Made by a program: the position numbers and the translations under genes
Shown: piece by piece, positions 25,657-34,167 of the stretch
How the letters are laid out: every line of letters begins with the position of its first letter
Numbering within the stretch: the stretch's first letter is position 1
The notes under the pieces: generated by a model
What the model was told of the DNA's origin: nothing
The model's database searches: none
The model's input: only the letters and a program-made list of their open reading frames with translations
From: Qipengyuania spongiae
Lineage (GTDB): Bacteria; Pseudomonadota; Alphaproteobacteria; Sphingomonadales; Sphingomonadaceae
DNA length: 45,114 nt
NCBI RefSeq assembly: GCF_026168555.1
Contig: NZ_CP092472.1
Coordinates: forward strand, 1 to 45,114
Reading direction: 5' to 3'

Positions 25657-27036
25657 ATGCCCCCGACCGGTTTTCTTCGCGAGCCCACGACGCTTCTATT
25701 CCGAGCCCGGCTGCGCGCCCACTCGGCGGTGGTGGTCGGGGGCATCGCGCAGATGCTCCAATACGGGTCAGGCTTGATCCTGCTACCGCTGGTTGTGACC
25801 CGCTTGTCCGCACCAGAAGTCGGCATCTGGTATATTTTCGTTGCCCTCCAAGGTCTGGTTGCGCTTGCCGATTTCGGCTTTCAACCGACCTTCGCTCGCA
25901 GCTTTTCTTCCGCCTATGCCGGGGCGAGGACGATCGAACGACATGGCCATGCCGAAACCGAAGGCGAGGCCAATCTACAGCTAGTTGGGGAAGTGCTTCA
26001 CCTGTGCCGTCGCTTCTATGCCGTTCTCGCAGTGGGCGTGGGTGTGCTGATGGCGCTGATCGGCACTTTCTATCTTCCCGACGTCGTCCGCGGCGCTGCT
26101 CCCTTCGCCGAGGTGGCGCAAGCCTGGGTAGTTTTTTCGCTCGGCACCGCGCTTATGCTGTATTTTTCCTGGAATGCAGGCTTTCTTCTGGGAGCAGGGC
26201 GGGTGTCGTCGACCTATTGGGGGCAGATTGCCAGTCGCGCAGGGTTCGTCCTCATTGGTGGTGGGGCGTTGTTGCTCGATTGGGGATTGATCGGTCTCGC
26301 TGTCGGCAACCTCGTATCGGTGCTGCTAGCACGTGTCATCTTGCAGTTCCGGCTGCTCCCTTTGCTGCGCGCGCTGCGTGTCGTTCCTGCACTTGGCAAA
26401 ACGAATAATGGAACGCTGTTCAAGGCCCTGTGGCCGAACGCCTCGAGGATGGGCTTGGTCTCGCTCGGAGGTTTTCTTATTACCCGGCTGAATGTCCTGA
26501 TCGCATCCGCGTTCTTCAGCTTGGAAACGGCCGCCAGCTATGCTGTCACGCTGCAATTGCTGACTGCGGTGGGTTCGGTTGCGCAGCTTCCGATCAACGT
26601 CGCAATTCCTGAAATGGTTCGTATGCGGGTGCGCCACGACCGTGCTGGCCTTCGCCGGACATGGCTGATCCGCCAGGCAATCCTGCTGACCCTGTTTGCG
26701 GTCGGGCTGGCCTTCGTGGCGTTCGCTGCCGAACCATTGCTGTCTTTCGTAGGCAGCAATGTCGCGTTGCTTCCTTTGCCTCTGATACTTCTTTTGGGCG
26801 TTGTCTTGCTTCTAGAGGTCAATCACGCCAGTTGCGCGCTCGTCATAACAACCGGCAACACCGTTCCTTTTGTAAAAGCGGCGCTGCTGTCCGGCATTGC
26901 CGTAGCAATTCTCTCGATCGCAGGTGCCGGCGCCGGTTTGGGCGTAGCAGCGTTGATCCTGGCGCCGGGTATCGTGCAGCTTGCCTACAATAATTGGAAA
27001 TGGCCATTGCTTCTCTGGTCCGAACTCAAATCATGA
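25657..27036 (+). CDS. wzx: Wzx-type oligosaccharide flippase
   Basis: 459-residue polytopic protein of the MATE/PST superfamily with about twelve hydrophobic segments. It begins with AVVVGGIAQMLQYGSGLILLPLVVTRL and contains GIWYIFVALQGLVALADFGFQPT, a typical Wzx N-terminal pair, and FFSLETAASYAVTLQLL. It moves lipid-linked repeat units across the inner membrane. ATG 25657 was chosen; an upstream TTG at 25588 adds 23 non-conserved residues overlapping the SDR gene. The stop overlaps the next start as ATGA. Confidence 0.88.
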   Translation: MPPTGFLREPTTLLFRARLRAHSAVVVGGIAQMLQYGSGLILLPLVVTRLSAPEVGIWYIFVALQGLVALADFGFQPTFARSFSSAYAGARTIERHGHAETEGEANLQLVGEVLHLCRRFYAVLAVGVGVLMALIGTFYLPDVVRGAAPFAEVAQAWVVFSLGTALMLYFSWNAGFLLGAGRVSSTYWGQIASRAGFVLIGGGALLLDWGLIGLAVGNLVSVLLARVILQFRLLPLLRALRVVPALGKTNNGTLFKALWPNASRMGLVSLGGFLITRLNVLIASAFFSLETAASYAVTLQLLTAVGSVAQLPINVAIPEMVRMRVRHDRAGLRRTWLIRQAILLTLFAVGLAFVAFAAEPLLSFVGSNVALLPLPLILLLGVVLLLEVNHASCALVITTGNTVPFVKAALLSGIAVAILSIAGAGAGLGVAALILAPGIVQLAYNNWKWPLLLWSELKS

Positions 27037-28073
27037 ACGCCATCAATACGCTCAGTCCTTTCGACACAATTTCTCATGTAAAGTCCGAATTGGTCTGGGA
27101 AAGCGGTCGCGCCGGTTCATCGACACGCGCAACCATTGCCATTCCAACCTATAAACGTTTCGACACCCTTCTTGAGGCGATTGCCAGCGCGCTGGCGCAG
27201 ACGGGCGTAGAACCACCTGACATCGTCATCGTCGATAACGAAGGACATGGCGACAAACCTGCCGCGGTGTGGGAGCGATTGGAGAAAGTCGGAGACTGTC
27301 GCATCCGGTATTTCGTCAATCCTCAAAACTTAGGCATGTTCGGCAACTGGAATCGCTGCATCCAACTTTCCGAAACGCCGTGGCTGACGATCTTGAACGA
27401 CGACGATCTTCTTCGCCCACAATTTCTGAAGCGCAGCCTTTTACTCACCGATCGGTTGCCCAAGGCGGATGGTGTCATCTGCCGAAAAGGGACAAAAGAT
27501 CGTCGGGCATTTCCTCCCATCACGACCCAGCCTGGTTTCCGGCAACGCTTGAACGGAGCAATCGGCAAAGCGCTGGGGGGAATGGCATTCCGGAAGGGTG
27601 TTTTGAAAGTCGATGCCAGACGCCTCTTCTTCGGTAATTTCATTGGTAACGGCGCAGGTTTCCTTTTTCGAAAGGAGACGGCGATCAAACTGGGTGGCTA
27701 CGATCCGAAGGAATGGCCAGCGGCCGATTTCTTTTTCTACGTCCGGATGGTGCTCGAGGGGGAATTGTTCCTGCTGGATGAAGAACTGGCGGACGTCGGC
27801 CTTGGCGACAATGAATCGCTCTCACCCGAGGTCTTGTCTCACTTCGTCGAACAGTTGCATCATATCCGCATGAAGCTGGCCGGGAATGCCGTGCCAGCCC
27901 GATGGTCTGCCATGGCGCCTCAACTAGCAGCCAACCACATTCTTTATGCCGCGCGGGCCTGGGGCGTGCGTTTGGATCCCGGCGTGATAGGAGAGGCACT
28001 CGGCGGGCTTAACCTTCCACCGCCCAACCCCAGGCGCGAATACATCTGGCGCCTGCTTCATGGGACCTTCTAG
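27033..28073 (+). CDS. Family 2 glycosyltransferase
   Basis: 346 residues from ATG 27033. GT-A motifs are ATIAIPTYKRFDTLLEAIASAL, VIVDNEGHGD, NPQNLGMFGNWNRCIQLS and the metal-binding LTILNDDDLL. A later segment KLGGYDPKEWPAADFFFYVRM fits the acceptor region. Two upstream in-frame starts (27000 and TTG 26994) lie inside wzx and were rejected. It ends 113 bp before the next gene. Confidence 0.88.
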   Translation: MNAINTLSPFDTISHVKSELVWESGRAGSSTRATIAIPTYKRFDTLLEAIASALAQTGVEPPDIVIVDNEGHGDKPAAVWERLEKVGDCRIRYFVNPQNLGMFGNWNRCIQLSETPWLTILNDDDLLRPQFLKRSLLLTDRLPKADGVICRKGTKDRRAFPPITTQPGFRQRLNGAIGKALGGMAFRKGVLKVDARRLFFGNFIGNGAGFLFRKETAIKLGGYDPKEWPAADFFFYVRMVLEGELFLLDEELADVGLGDNESLSPEVLSHFVEQLHHIRMKLAGNAVPARWSAMAPQLAANHILYAARAWGVRLDPGVIGEALGGLNLPPPNPRREYIWRLLHGTF

Positions 28074-28186
28074 ATGGCAACCTTGCAGATTGTCACTGCG
28101 GTGGTCATGCGCCGAACCAATATGAGTAATCGGTTCCCTTACATCCTGTTTCGAGGCGTCGCTACTTCGGAGCTAGGGGGCAAAGA

Positions 28187-29374
28187 ATGAGCGACAGCGA
28201 GAATCTCAAACGCGTCGCAATTGTTTCTAACAGTGCGTTCGCACTGAAAAACTTTCGTGGTCCGCTAATCACTGAACTGCTTTCACGCCGCGCGCGCGTG
28301 TTCGCTTTTGCGCCAAATTTTAATGACCGCGAGAAAACCGAGATCGAGGAACTCGGGGCGGTGCCGGTTGCTTATCATCTCGATCGATCGGGAACCCGGA
28401 TTGCAAACGACTTCCGGACCATAGTGGAACTGGCCTGCGCCTTTCGCCGGCTACGGATCGACCTTTCGTTCAATTTTTTCATCAAACCAGCCATCTACGG
28501 TACGTTGGCCGCTTGGTTAGCGCGCGTTCCTCATCGCGCGGCAATGATTGAGGGGTTGGGATATGCCTTCACCTATGGAGGCGAGCGGGTAACTTGGCGA
28601 CGTCGCACATTGTCCGGGGTGGTGACTGCATTACTCAAACTGTCCCTACGTCATGCTCAGAACGTTTTTTTTCTCAACGAAGAAGATGAGTCGCTATTTC
28701 TGGACAAGTCTATCGTGCGACCCCGCCAGACAGTACGATTGGCAGGTATTGGGGTGAAGCTCGACCATTACGATGGCCTTCCTCCACCCCAGGCGGAACC
28801 GGTTGTGTTCCTACTGGTTGGCCGCGTTCTGCGGGAAAAAGGCATTATCGAGTTTGTAGAAGCCGCCCGGATCGTTAAACGCGAGTATCCGAACGCTCAA
28901 TTCGTGCTGGCAGGAGGTCTGGATAGCAATCCCGGAGGGATTGCCGCTGATTGTTTGCAGCAATGGCAGGACGAAGGCTTACTGGAATGGCGTGGTCATG
29001 TAGAGGATATCCGAGGCCCGCTTGCTGAAGCAAGCGTCTTCGTGCTGCCGTCTTGGCGCGAAGGATCGCCTCGCAGTACGCAGGAAGCATTGGCAGCGGG
29101 CAGGCCTGTCATAACAACGGATGTGCCCGGCTGCCGATCGACCGTAGTTAACAAGGCGACAGGCTTTCTCGTACCCGTCCGTGATCCACGGGCGCTGGCC
29201 CGAGCCATGCAGTCTTATTTGCGCGAACCTGTACTTATTGCCGAGATGGGCGAGCGCGCCCAAGCCTTCGCCCAGCATCACTACGACGTACAGGCGATCA
29301 ATGACCAAATTCTGGAGAGGCTTGGTATATCTGTTCCCAGCAGACAAAAATCAGTGCCTAGAGGCTGCGAGTGA
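28187..29374 (+). CDS. Family 4 glycosyltransferase
   Basis: 395-residue GT-B transferase. RVAIVSNSAFALKNFRGPLI begins the acceptor domain, FNFFIKPAIYGTLAA and AAMIEGLGYAFTYGG follow, VVFLLVGRVLREKGIIEFVEAA starts the donor domain (about 205), and FVLPSWREGSPRSTQEALAAGRPVITTDVPGCR (about 285-317) is the sugar-nucleotide site. A strong ribosome site (AGGGGG) precedes ATG 28187. This resembles enzymes of the GT4 PimA/EpsD-like group in O-antigen clusters. Its stop is 5 bp from the insertion point of the IS element. Confidence 0.9.
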   Translation: MSDSENLKRVAIVSNSAFALKNFRGPLITELLSRRARVFAFAPNFNDREKTEIEELGAVPVAYHLDRSGTRIANDFRTIVELACAFRRLRIDLSFNFFIKPAIYGTLAAWLARVPHRAAMIEGLGYAFTYGGERVTWRRRTLSGVVTALLKLSLRHAQNVFFLNEEDESLFLDKSIVRPRQTVRLAGIGVKLDHYDGLPPPQAEPVVFLLVGRVLREKGIIEFVEAARIVKREYPNAQFVLAGGLDSNPGGIAADCLQQWQDEGLLEWRGHVEDIRGPLAEASVFVLPSWREGSPRSTQEALAAGRPVITTDVPGCRSTVVNKATGFLVPVRDPRALARAMQSYLREPVLIAEMGERAQAFAQHHYDVQAINDQILERLGISVPSRQKSVPRGCE

Positions 29375-29378
29375 GCGA

Positions 29379-30161
29379 TTAGGCCGCGTTGACATAAGAT
29401 TTAAGCCATAGGCGTGAAGCGGCGAGGTTAAGGAAGCTCTCGAAGGACAGGACGATCTCATCGTATCGGGCGGCGATGCGCCGCTGCTGCTTGAGCTTGC
29501 CGAACATGCGTTCGATGCGGTTGCGATGCCGGTAGCGTCGATAATTGAAATGCTCTGGTTCCTTGCGGTTTGAGTGGGGCGGGATGATCGGCGAGATACC
29601 TCGCATCAGCAGGCTCTGGCGGAAGCGATCGCCATCGTATCCTTTGTCCGCCAGCAACCTCTTGGGCGTGGCAATGGGGATCTCCATGAGCGGCTTGGCA
29701 CAGGTGTAGTCGGACATTTCGCCGCCGGTCAGGAGAAAGCCGAGAGGGCGTCCTTGATTGTCTGATCGGGCGTGGATCTTCGACGTAAAGCCGCCGCGCG
29801 ATCGTCCAAGAGCGTTCGCACAAGCCCCCCCTTTTCCGCCAGCTGACGAGACATGGTCGCGAACGCTGGTGCTGTCGATTATGTGCTGCCAGTCGTTGGT
29901 AAGCCCCAGATCGACCAGCGTTTGCAGCATCGCGTCCCAGACACCCTGCTCGGCCCAGCGGCGGAAGCGGACATCCATCGAGTTCCACTTGCCATACCGC
30001 TCATGCATATCGCGCCAGGGGCAACCGACCCGCAGCACGTAAAGCATGCCGTTGAGGAAGCGCCGGTTGTCGCCTGCCGGGCGAGCCCGTCGCCCACGCT
30101 CGGGCGGCAACAGTGGCCCGATCATCACCCATTCTGCGTCCGACAAATCCCCGCGATCCAT
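29379..30161 (-). CDS. IS5-family DDE transposase
   Basis: 260-residue single-frame transposase; many relatives are split into two frames. It shows the N-terminal LSDAEWVMIGPLLPPER, then the first Asp in HIIDSTSVRDH, the second in LLADKGYDGDRF, and the Glu in RNRIERMFGKLKQQRRIA, a complete DDE triad. The stop codon TAA is partly formed by the target dinucleotide outside the element. It looks intact, so the element may be active. Confidence 0.92.
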   Translation of the reverse strand: MDRGDLSDAEWVMIGPLLPPERGRRARPAGDNRRFLNGMLYVLRVGCPWRDMHERYGKWNSMDVRFRRWAEQGVWDAMLQTLVDLGLTNDWQHIIDSTSVRDHVSSAGGKGGACANALGRSRGGFTSKIHARSDNQGRPLGFLLTGGEMSDYTCAKPLMEIPIATPKRLLADKGYDGDRFRQSLLMRGISPIIPPHSNRKEPEHFNYRRYRHRNRIERMFGKLKQQRRIAARYDEIVLSFESFLNLAASRLWLKSYVNAA

Positions 30162-30231
30162 ACCTGCTCCACAAAAAGCAGTCTTGAATCAGAACGAGGG
30201 CGGCTTGGGAATCTTTTTTGTCAACGCAGCC
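29382..30231 (-). mobile_element. Complete IS5-family (IS427-like) insertion sequence, 850 bp
   Basis: The ends are imperfect inverted repeats: GGCCGCGTTGACATAAGA on the left and GGCTGCGTTGACAAAAAAGA read inward from the right. A TA dinucleotide flanks each side (29380-29381 and 30232-30233), as in the TA-targeting IS427 group. It contains one intact transposase. The left 301 bp are repeated in inverted orientation at 31246-31546. Confidence 0.88.
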
Positions 30232-30270
30232 TAACGAACTCCCGAAATACGGGTCGGCGTATGCGGATTC

Positions 30271-30307
30271 AAAAAAAGGGCGGGGCGACCCGCACATAGG
30301 CCGCCCC
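30271..30307 (-). terminator. Possible Rho-independent terminator of the orphan gene
   Basis: On the minus strand GGGGCG (30307-30302) pairs with CGCCCC (30287-30282) across a 14-base loop. GCCC and a run of seven T (30277-30271) follow. It lies about 10 bp after the stop of the leftward gene at 30317. The long loop makes it a weaker than ideal hairpin. Confidence 0.45.
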
Positions 30308-30316
30308 ATTTTCGCT

Positions 30317-31144
30317 TCAATTGCCACCGATCTTCCGATCGGCAAACGCAAGCTGCATCAGCAATTCGCTCAGCGCCCTCGCACCATCCCGGTAAGCTAG
30401 CTCGCCCCAGTCGGGCCAGCGGTCGACGCGCTCGTGGAGCCAGAAGAGCATCCGGTCGCGCGCGTAGTCGTCCGCGAAGGTGATGGACCACAGAACGCGC
30501 GTGAGCGGGATGTTCGGTCCCAGACCCACCCCTGCGAGCACGATGGCCGGCTGTCCCGCGATATCCTTGCGTCCGAACCGGTATTGCAGGTGCAAGGTTG
30601 CACGCTCCTGCGCGGCGATCAGGCGATTGCGCTCGTCCTGGTCCGGAGTGTCCGCATGACCATGGAACGACTTCAGCGTAGGCAGGCCGATCGCGAGCGG
30701 CGCCGCGTCTGGGCTTCGGGTGGAGGCGAGCGTCACCAGCACCGCGCGTCCCTCAGGCGACAGTTCGGCGTGGGGATCGGCTTCCGGCTGCGGCATCAGC
30801 AGTCTCTGGCCGGCGAGCCAGCTCAGATAATGCCGGCTGCGGTCCCAGCTGCCGAACAGGTCGAGCGCGCGTTCCTCAGTGTGGATCACGCGGCGGTCGA
30901 GCGAGACCAGGGTGGCGAGCATGAACTCGAGTTCCTGGTTGCGGGTCTCGTCACGCGGGATCGGTGCCATTCCTAGCCGCGACACCCAGAAGTATTCGCG
31001 GACGCTGCTCCAGCTCTGGCCGGTGTGGTCGGTCAGCGGCGGCCACCCGTCGAGTTCGCCCTGAGCGACGAGCCAGTAGCCCCAGGGCAAATTCGGGTTG
31101 AACCGGTCGGTGTAGGGGATCTCGTCCCAGTCGCGCGCGCTCAC
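30317..31144 (-). CDS. Conserved-looking hypothetical protein between IS copies
   Basis: 275 residues from GTG 31144. The product is soluble, rich in Trp, Arg and Asp (NLPWGYWLVAQGELDGWPP, EYFWVSRLGMAPIPRDETRN, LFGSWDRSRHYLSWLAGQRLL) and has no motif I recognise. Its GC content is visibly higher than that of its neighbours. It begins in a GTGA overlap with the stop of an upstream frame (31141-31143) that is cut by the IS fragment, so it was once the second gene of an operon elsewhere. A longer in-frame version starting at 31354 runs antisense through IS sequence and is not real at its N-terminus. Confidence 0.65.
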   Translation of the reverse strand: MSARDWDEIPYTDRFNPNLPWGYWLVAQGELDGWPPLTDHTGQSWSSVREYFWVSRLGMAPIPRDETRNQELEFMLATLVSLDRRVIHTEERALDLFGSWDRSRHYLSWLAGQRLLMPQPEADPHAELSPEGRAVLVTLASTRSPDAAPLAIGLPTLKSFHGHADTPDQDERNRLIAAQERATLHLQYRFGRKDIAGQPAIVLAGVGLGPNIPLTRVLWSITFADDYARDRMLFWLHERVDRWPDWGELAYRDGARALSELLMQLAFADRKIGGN

Positions 31145-31245
31145 CGGCGGCGCTCCGGATCGAGACCGACCGGCGGCGGGGATGCCGGATCGAGCTGGCT
31201 GTCGCTGTCGCCCCCGCCGTCCATGGCTGCCCTCAGTTGCCGGGC
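31141..31245 (-). pseudogene. C-terminal remnant of a gene cut by the IS fragment
   Basis: About 34 codons (ARQLRAAMDGGGDSDSQLDP..., ending in PERRR) in the frame upstream of the orphan gene. They end at the TGA that overlaps its GTG. The other end meets the IS fragment at 31246. The gene's identity cannot be told from so short a tail. Confidence 0.5.
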
Positions 31246-31546
31246 GATCCCCATTGCCACGCCCAAGAGGTTGCTGGCGGACAAAGGATACGATGGCGAT
31301 CGCTTCCGCCAGAGCCTGCTGATGCGAGGTATCTCGCCGATCATCCCGCCCCACTCAAACCGCAAGGAACCAGAGCATTTCAATTATCGACGCTACCGGC
31401 ATCGCAACCGCATCGAACGCATGTTCGGCAAGCTCAAGCAGCAGCGGCGCATCGCCGCCCGATACGATGAGATCGTCCTGTCCTTCGAGAGCTTCCTTAA
31501 CCTCGCCGCTTCACGCCTATGGCTTAAATCTTATGTCAACGCGGCC
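31246..31546 (+). mobile_element. 301-bp 3' fragment of the same IS, inverted
   Basis: Carries the last 100 codons of the transposase, from I-P-I-A-T-P-K-R to V-N-A-A, and the terminal repeat. By eye it matches the reverse complement of 29382-29682 with no differences. The inner end is missing, so it cannot move alone. A TA follows at 31547-31548. Together with the complete copy it forms a long inverted repeat around 30232-31245. Confidence 0.9.
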
Positions 31547-32802
31547 TAACGATCGTTTTCCAAGATCGGCGCCAACGCAGCGTCGTTAGCGACAGCATCG
31601 ACGAAAGCAAGCTGCTGCGGCAGACACACGCTCGCAAGATCGTAATGTTCGACTGCGGTAGCCCGGGCATTCTTTGAAAGGGATCGCCGCAACGCAACGT
31701 CCGCCAATATCCGAGCTCCTTCTTCGGCCAGCGCTTCCGTATCGAAAAAGGGAAACAGCAATCCGTTTTCGCCATGGCGGATCACTTCATGCAAAGGTGC
31801 GGTATCGCTGGCCAAGACCGGCGCCCCTAACGCCATAGCTTCCAGCAATGACCAAGACAGCACGAAGGGATAGGTCAGGTAGATGTGCAGGCGCGAGATC
31901 GACAGCAGTTCGAGGAATACCGGATAGGTTAGAGAACCAGCGAAATGAACGCGCTCCATGTCGAGTTCGCTACGAACTTCTTTTAGGAAGATGTCACGCC
32001 AGTTGCGCCCTGTTGGCGGCAGTGCACCATAGCTAGTGCCGTTGCTGCCTATAATAAAAACCCGCGCATTCGGACGTTTGCGCAGGAGGGCGGGAAGCGC
32101 GCGCATAAAGATGTGATAGCCACGATAAGGCTCTAAATTGCGCGCGACAAATGTTATGATTTCGTCGTTTCGCGTAACGCTGCGTCCATCGCCAAAAGTG
32201 ATCCTTCCATTATCACGTGGCCGAATGGCATTTGTATCAATGCCATCGTGAATAACGGTAATGCGATCACGAAAGGAGGATGGATATGTACTTTTCTGAA
32301 ATTCTGTCGGGGCGAGGCCACGATTAGCCATCGGGAAGTGGAGCTTTTGGGGCAGCCCCTTTAGCTTTAGGCGGATATTGCGCGCGATCGGATCATCCGA
32401 ATTTAAAAACTCCGGATCGAAATCGGCGTCCCCGCCATCGCTTTTGTAGAAAAATTCACAATAAATTGCGAGGCGGGCTTTCGGCCATACGTCTTTTAGG
32501 AAAAAGGTATCACCCCATCCCGGGTGAGCCATAATTACGTCGGGTTCAAAACCTGCTGCACGTAGCTCCAATGCTTTGCGAAAGGCGGATTCTCCGCGGA
32601 TCAATTTGGTTTCGAATTCCTGTGCCCAAGGTAGCTTCGATCCAGTGGAAATTTGCGGAACAGCACGATGGGTATCAACCCCTGCTATGGCCGCCGGTTC
32701 ATTTATGGTCAGCGCCACAACCCGATCACCCCGTTTAACCAGAGCAGGTGCGAGGTGTTTGAACTGTCCCGGAAAGTTCTGATGGACCAAAAGAACGTTC
32801 AT
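31546..32802 (-). CDS. Family 4 glycosyltransferase in the type I secretion operon
   Basis: 418-residue GT-B enzyme: MNVLLVHQNFPGQFKHLAPAL at the start, DVIMAHPGWGDTFFLKDVWP, then EIITFVARNLEPYRGYHIFMRALP opening the donor domain (about 220), and HIYLTYPFVLSWSLLEAMALGAPVLASDTAPL (about 315-345) as the nucleotide-sugar site. It begins 29 bp after the HlyD-like gene on the same strand and so is probably co-transcribed with the secretion genes. Its stop TAG uses one base of the IS end. Without the insertion the stop would be TAA at the same codon, so the protein is probably unchanged. Confidence 0.88.
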   Translation of the reverse strand: MNVLLVHQNFPGQFKHLAPALVKRGDRVVALTINEPAAIAGVDTHRAVPQISTGSKLPWAQEFETKLIRGESAFRKALELRAAGFEPDVIMAHPGWGDTFFLKDVWPKARLAIYCEFFYKSDGGDADFDPEFLNSDDPIARNIRLKLKGLPQKLHFPMANRGLAPTEFQKSTYPSSFRDRITVIHDGIDTNAIRPRDNGRITFGDGRSVTRNDEIITFVARNLEPYRGYHIFMRALPALLRKRPNARVFIIGSNGTSYGALPPTGRNWRDIFLKEVRSELDMERVHFAGSLTYPVFLELLSISRLHIYLTYPFVLSWSLLEAMALGAPVLASDTAPLHEVIRHGENGLLFPFFDTEALAEEGARILADVALRRSLSKNARATAVEHYDLASVCLPQQLAFVDAVANDAALAPILENDR

Positions 32803-32831
32803 AAGCGTATCACGCGTCCTTTCTCACGAAA

Positions 32832-34166
32832 TCATTCTCGAAAGGCGGTTTCCTGTAATCGCGTGAATGGAGTTAAGATATAACTCAGAATGGACCGTTT
32901 GTCGCCGATCAGGCTCACATCCGCGACCATACCGGAACTTATCGGCAGTCGTTGTCCAGCGGGCGATAACAATGTGTCGGACTCTGTTCTGATACGAACC
33001 GTGTAAAAAGCTTCGCCAGTCTGCTCGTTTACGATGGCGTCGGGAGAAATGCCGATCACCCGTCCCTCCATTCCACCGTAGATCGAGTAGTCGTAGGCGG
33101 TAATCTTGACTAGAGAACGCTGTCCGGCGCGCACGAAGGCAATATCCGATGGCCGAACGGCGGCCTCAATCGTCAACCCGGATTGGGAAGGCACGATTTC
33201 CAACAGCGGCTCACCCGGACGTGCCGTGCCTCCGACCGTGTTGATCAGCACCCGGTTGACCGTTCCAGCCAATGGACTGCGCACGACCGTCCGATCAAGC
33301 CGGTTGGCGAGCGCAGGCTGAGCTTCCCGCCTACTGGCTGCTTCCGCCTGCGCCGCAGCCAATTCAGCACCAGCAGTCGCTGTCCAATCCTGGCGAGCCT
33401 GAACCATCGCTGCCTGCGCTTCGGCAACAGAAGACCGCGCGCGTGAAATCGTTGCAGTGGCGGCGATTGCTTGGCTAGAACTTACATTGGCTTGGCGCTC
33501 GGCCTGCAGCAAGCTCAGTTGCGGTTCGATGCCGCTCTCAACAAGTGGCCGCAGGAGATCGACTTGTTGGCGAGCAGCGTCGCGTCCGGCAACAGCGGCA
33601 GCTCTGTTGGCTTCTGCTTCGTTCACTGCCCGTTGCGCCTGCAGTAAGCGCGCTCGCGATGCTTCCGTCAGACTGGCAAGATCCGCTTGTCGCGAGCGAT
33701 AGAGTGACCGTTCAATCTCTATCTGCTCACGTACGGCCGGATCTTGAGCGTTTGCGAAACGGGGCTGCCTCCCTGTAACCTCGGCCGTCAGCCGCTCAAT
33801 CTTGGCGTCAAGCGCGGCGAGAGAGGACTGACCTACTGAATAATCGCTTTCCGCGATGGTCGGATCGAGCCGCAGCAGTGGTTGGCCTTCACGCACCTTA
33901 TCTCCTGCGCTTACCAGAACTCGGCCGACGATACCGCCTTCGAGGTTGGAAATGCGCTGTAGTTGCGCAGTTGGAACCACGCGACCACTAGCATGGACAG
34001 TACGATCAATTTTCGTGAACGCTGCCCAAGCAATCAAGATCGCAAAGAATGCGAGCGTACCCCACAGCATGTAATTGGACATGCGTCGTGGCTGTAGCCA
34101 GTTTCGTTCTTTGCCCGATGCCTCATCGGAATCATTGCCTGCTGGCAAGTTAGGTTGCTCATTCAT
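32832..34166 (-). CDS. HlyD-family membrane fusion protein (type I secretion)
   Basis: Periplasmic adaptor linking the ABC exporter to the TolC-like channel, 444 residues. It has a short cytoplasmic N-terminus, one membrane segment (MLWGTLAFFAILIAWAAF, about 33-50), and the biotinyl-lipoyl halves RISNLEGGIVGRVLVSAGDKVREGQPLLRLD and RSPLAGTVNRVLINTVGG. A long Ala/Arg/Gln coiled-coil hairpin lies between them (about 115-285) and a beta-barrel C-terminus follows. It starts 1 bp after the ABC gene stop. Confidence 0.93.
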   Translation of the reverse strand: MNEQPNLPAGNDSDEASGKERNWLQPRRMSNYMLWGTLAFFAILIAWAAFTKIDRTVHASGRVVPTAQLQRISNLEGGIVGRVLVSAGDKVREGQPLLRLDPTIAESDYSVGQSSLAALDAKIERLTAEVTGRQPRFANAQDPAVREQIEIERSLYRSRQADLASLTEASRARLLQAQRAVNEAEANRAAAVAGRDAARQQVDLLRPLVESGIEPQLSLLQAERQANVSSSQAIAATATISRARSSVAEAQAAMVQARQDWTATAGAELAAAQAEAASRREAQPALANRLDRTVVRSPLAGTVNRVLINTVGGTARPGEPLLEIVPSQSGLTIEAAVRPSDIAFVRAGQRSLVKITAYDYSIYGGMEGRVIGISPDAIVNEQTGEAFYTVRIRTESDTLLSPAGQRLPISSGMVADVSLIGDKRSILSYILTPFTRLQETAFRE

Positions 34167-34167
34167 C

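Noticed and set aside
31145..31354. N-terminal extension of the orphan gene
   Set aside because: It reads antisense through the transposase fragment, so only the part from GTG 31144 is plausible.
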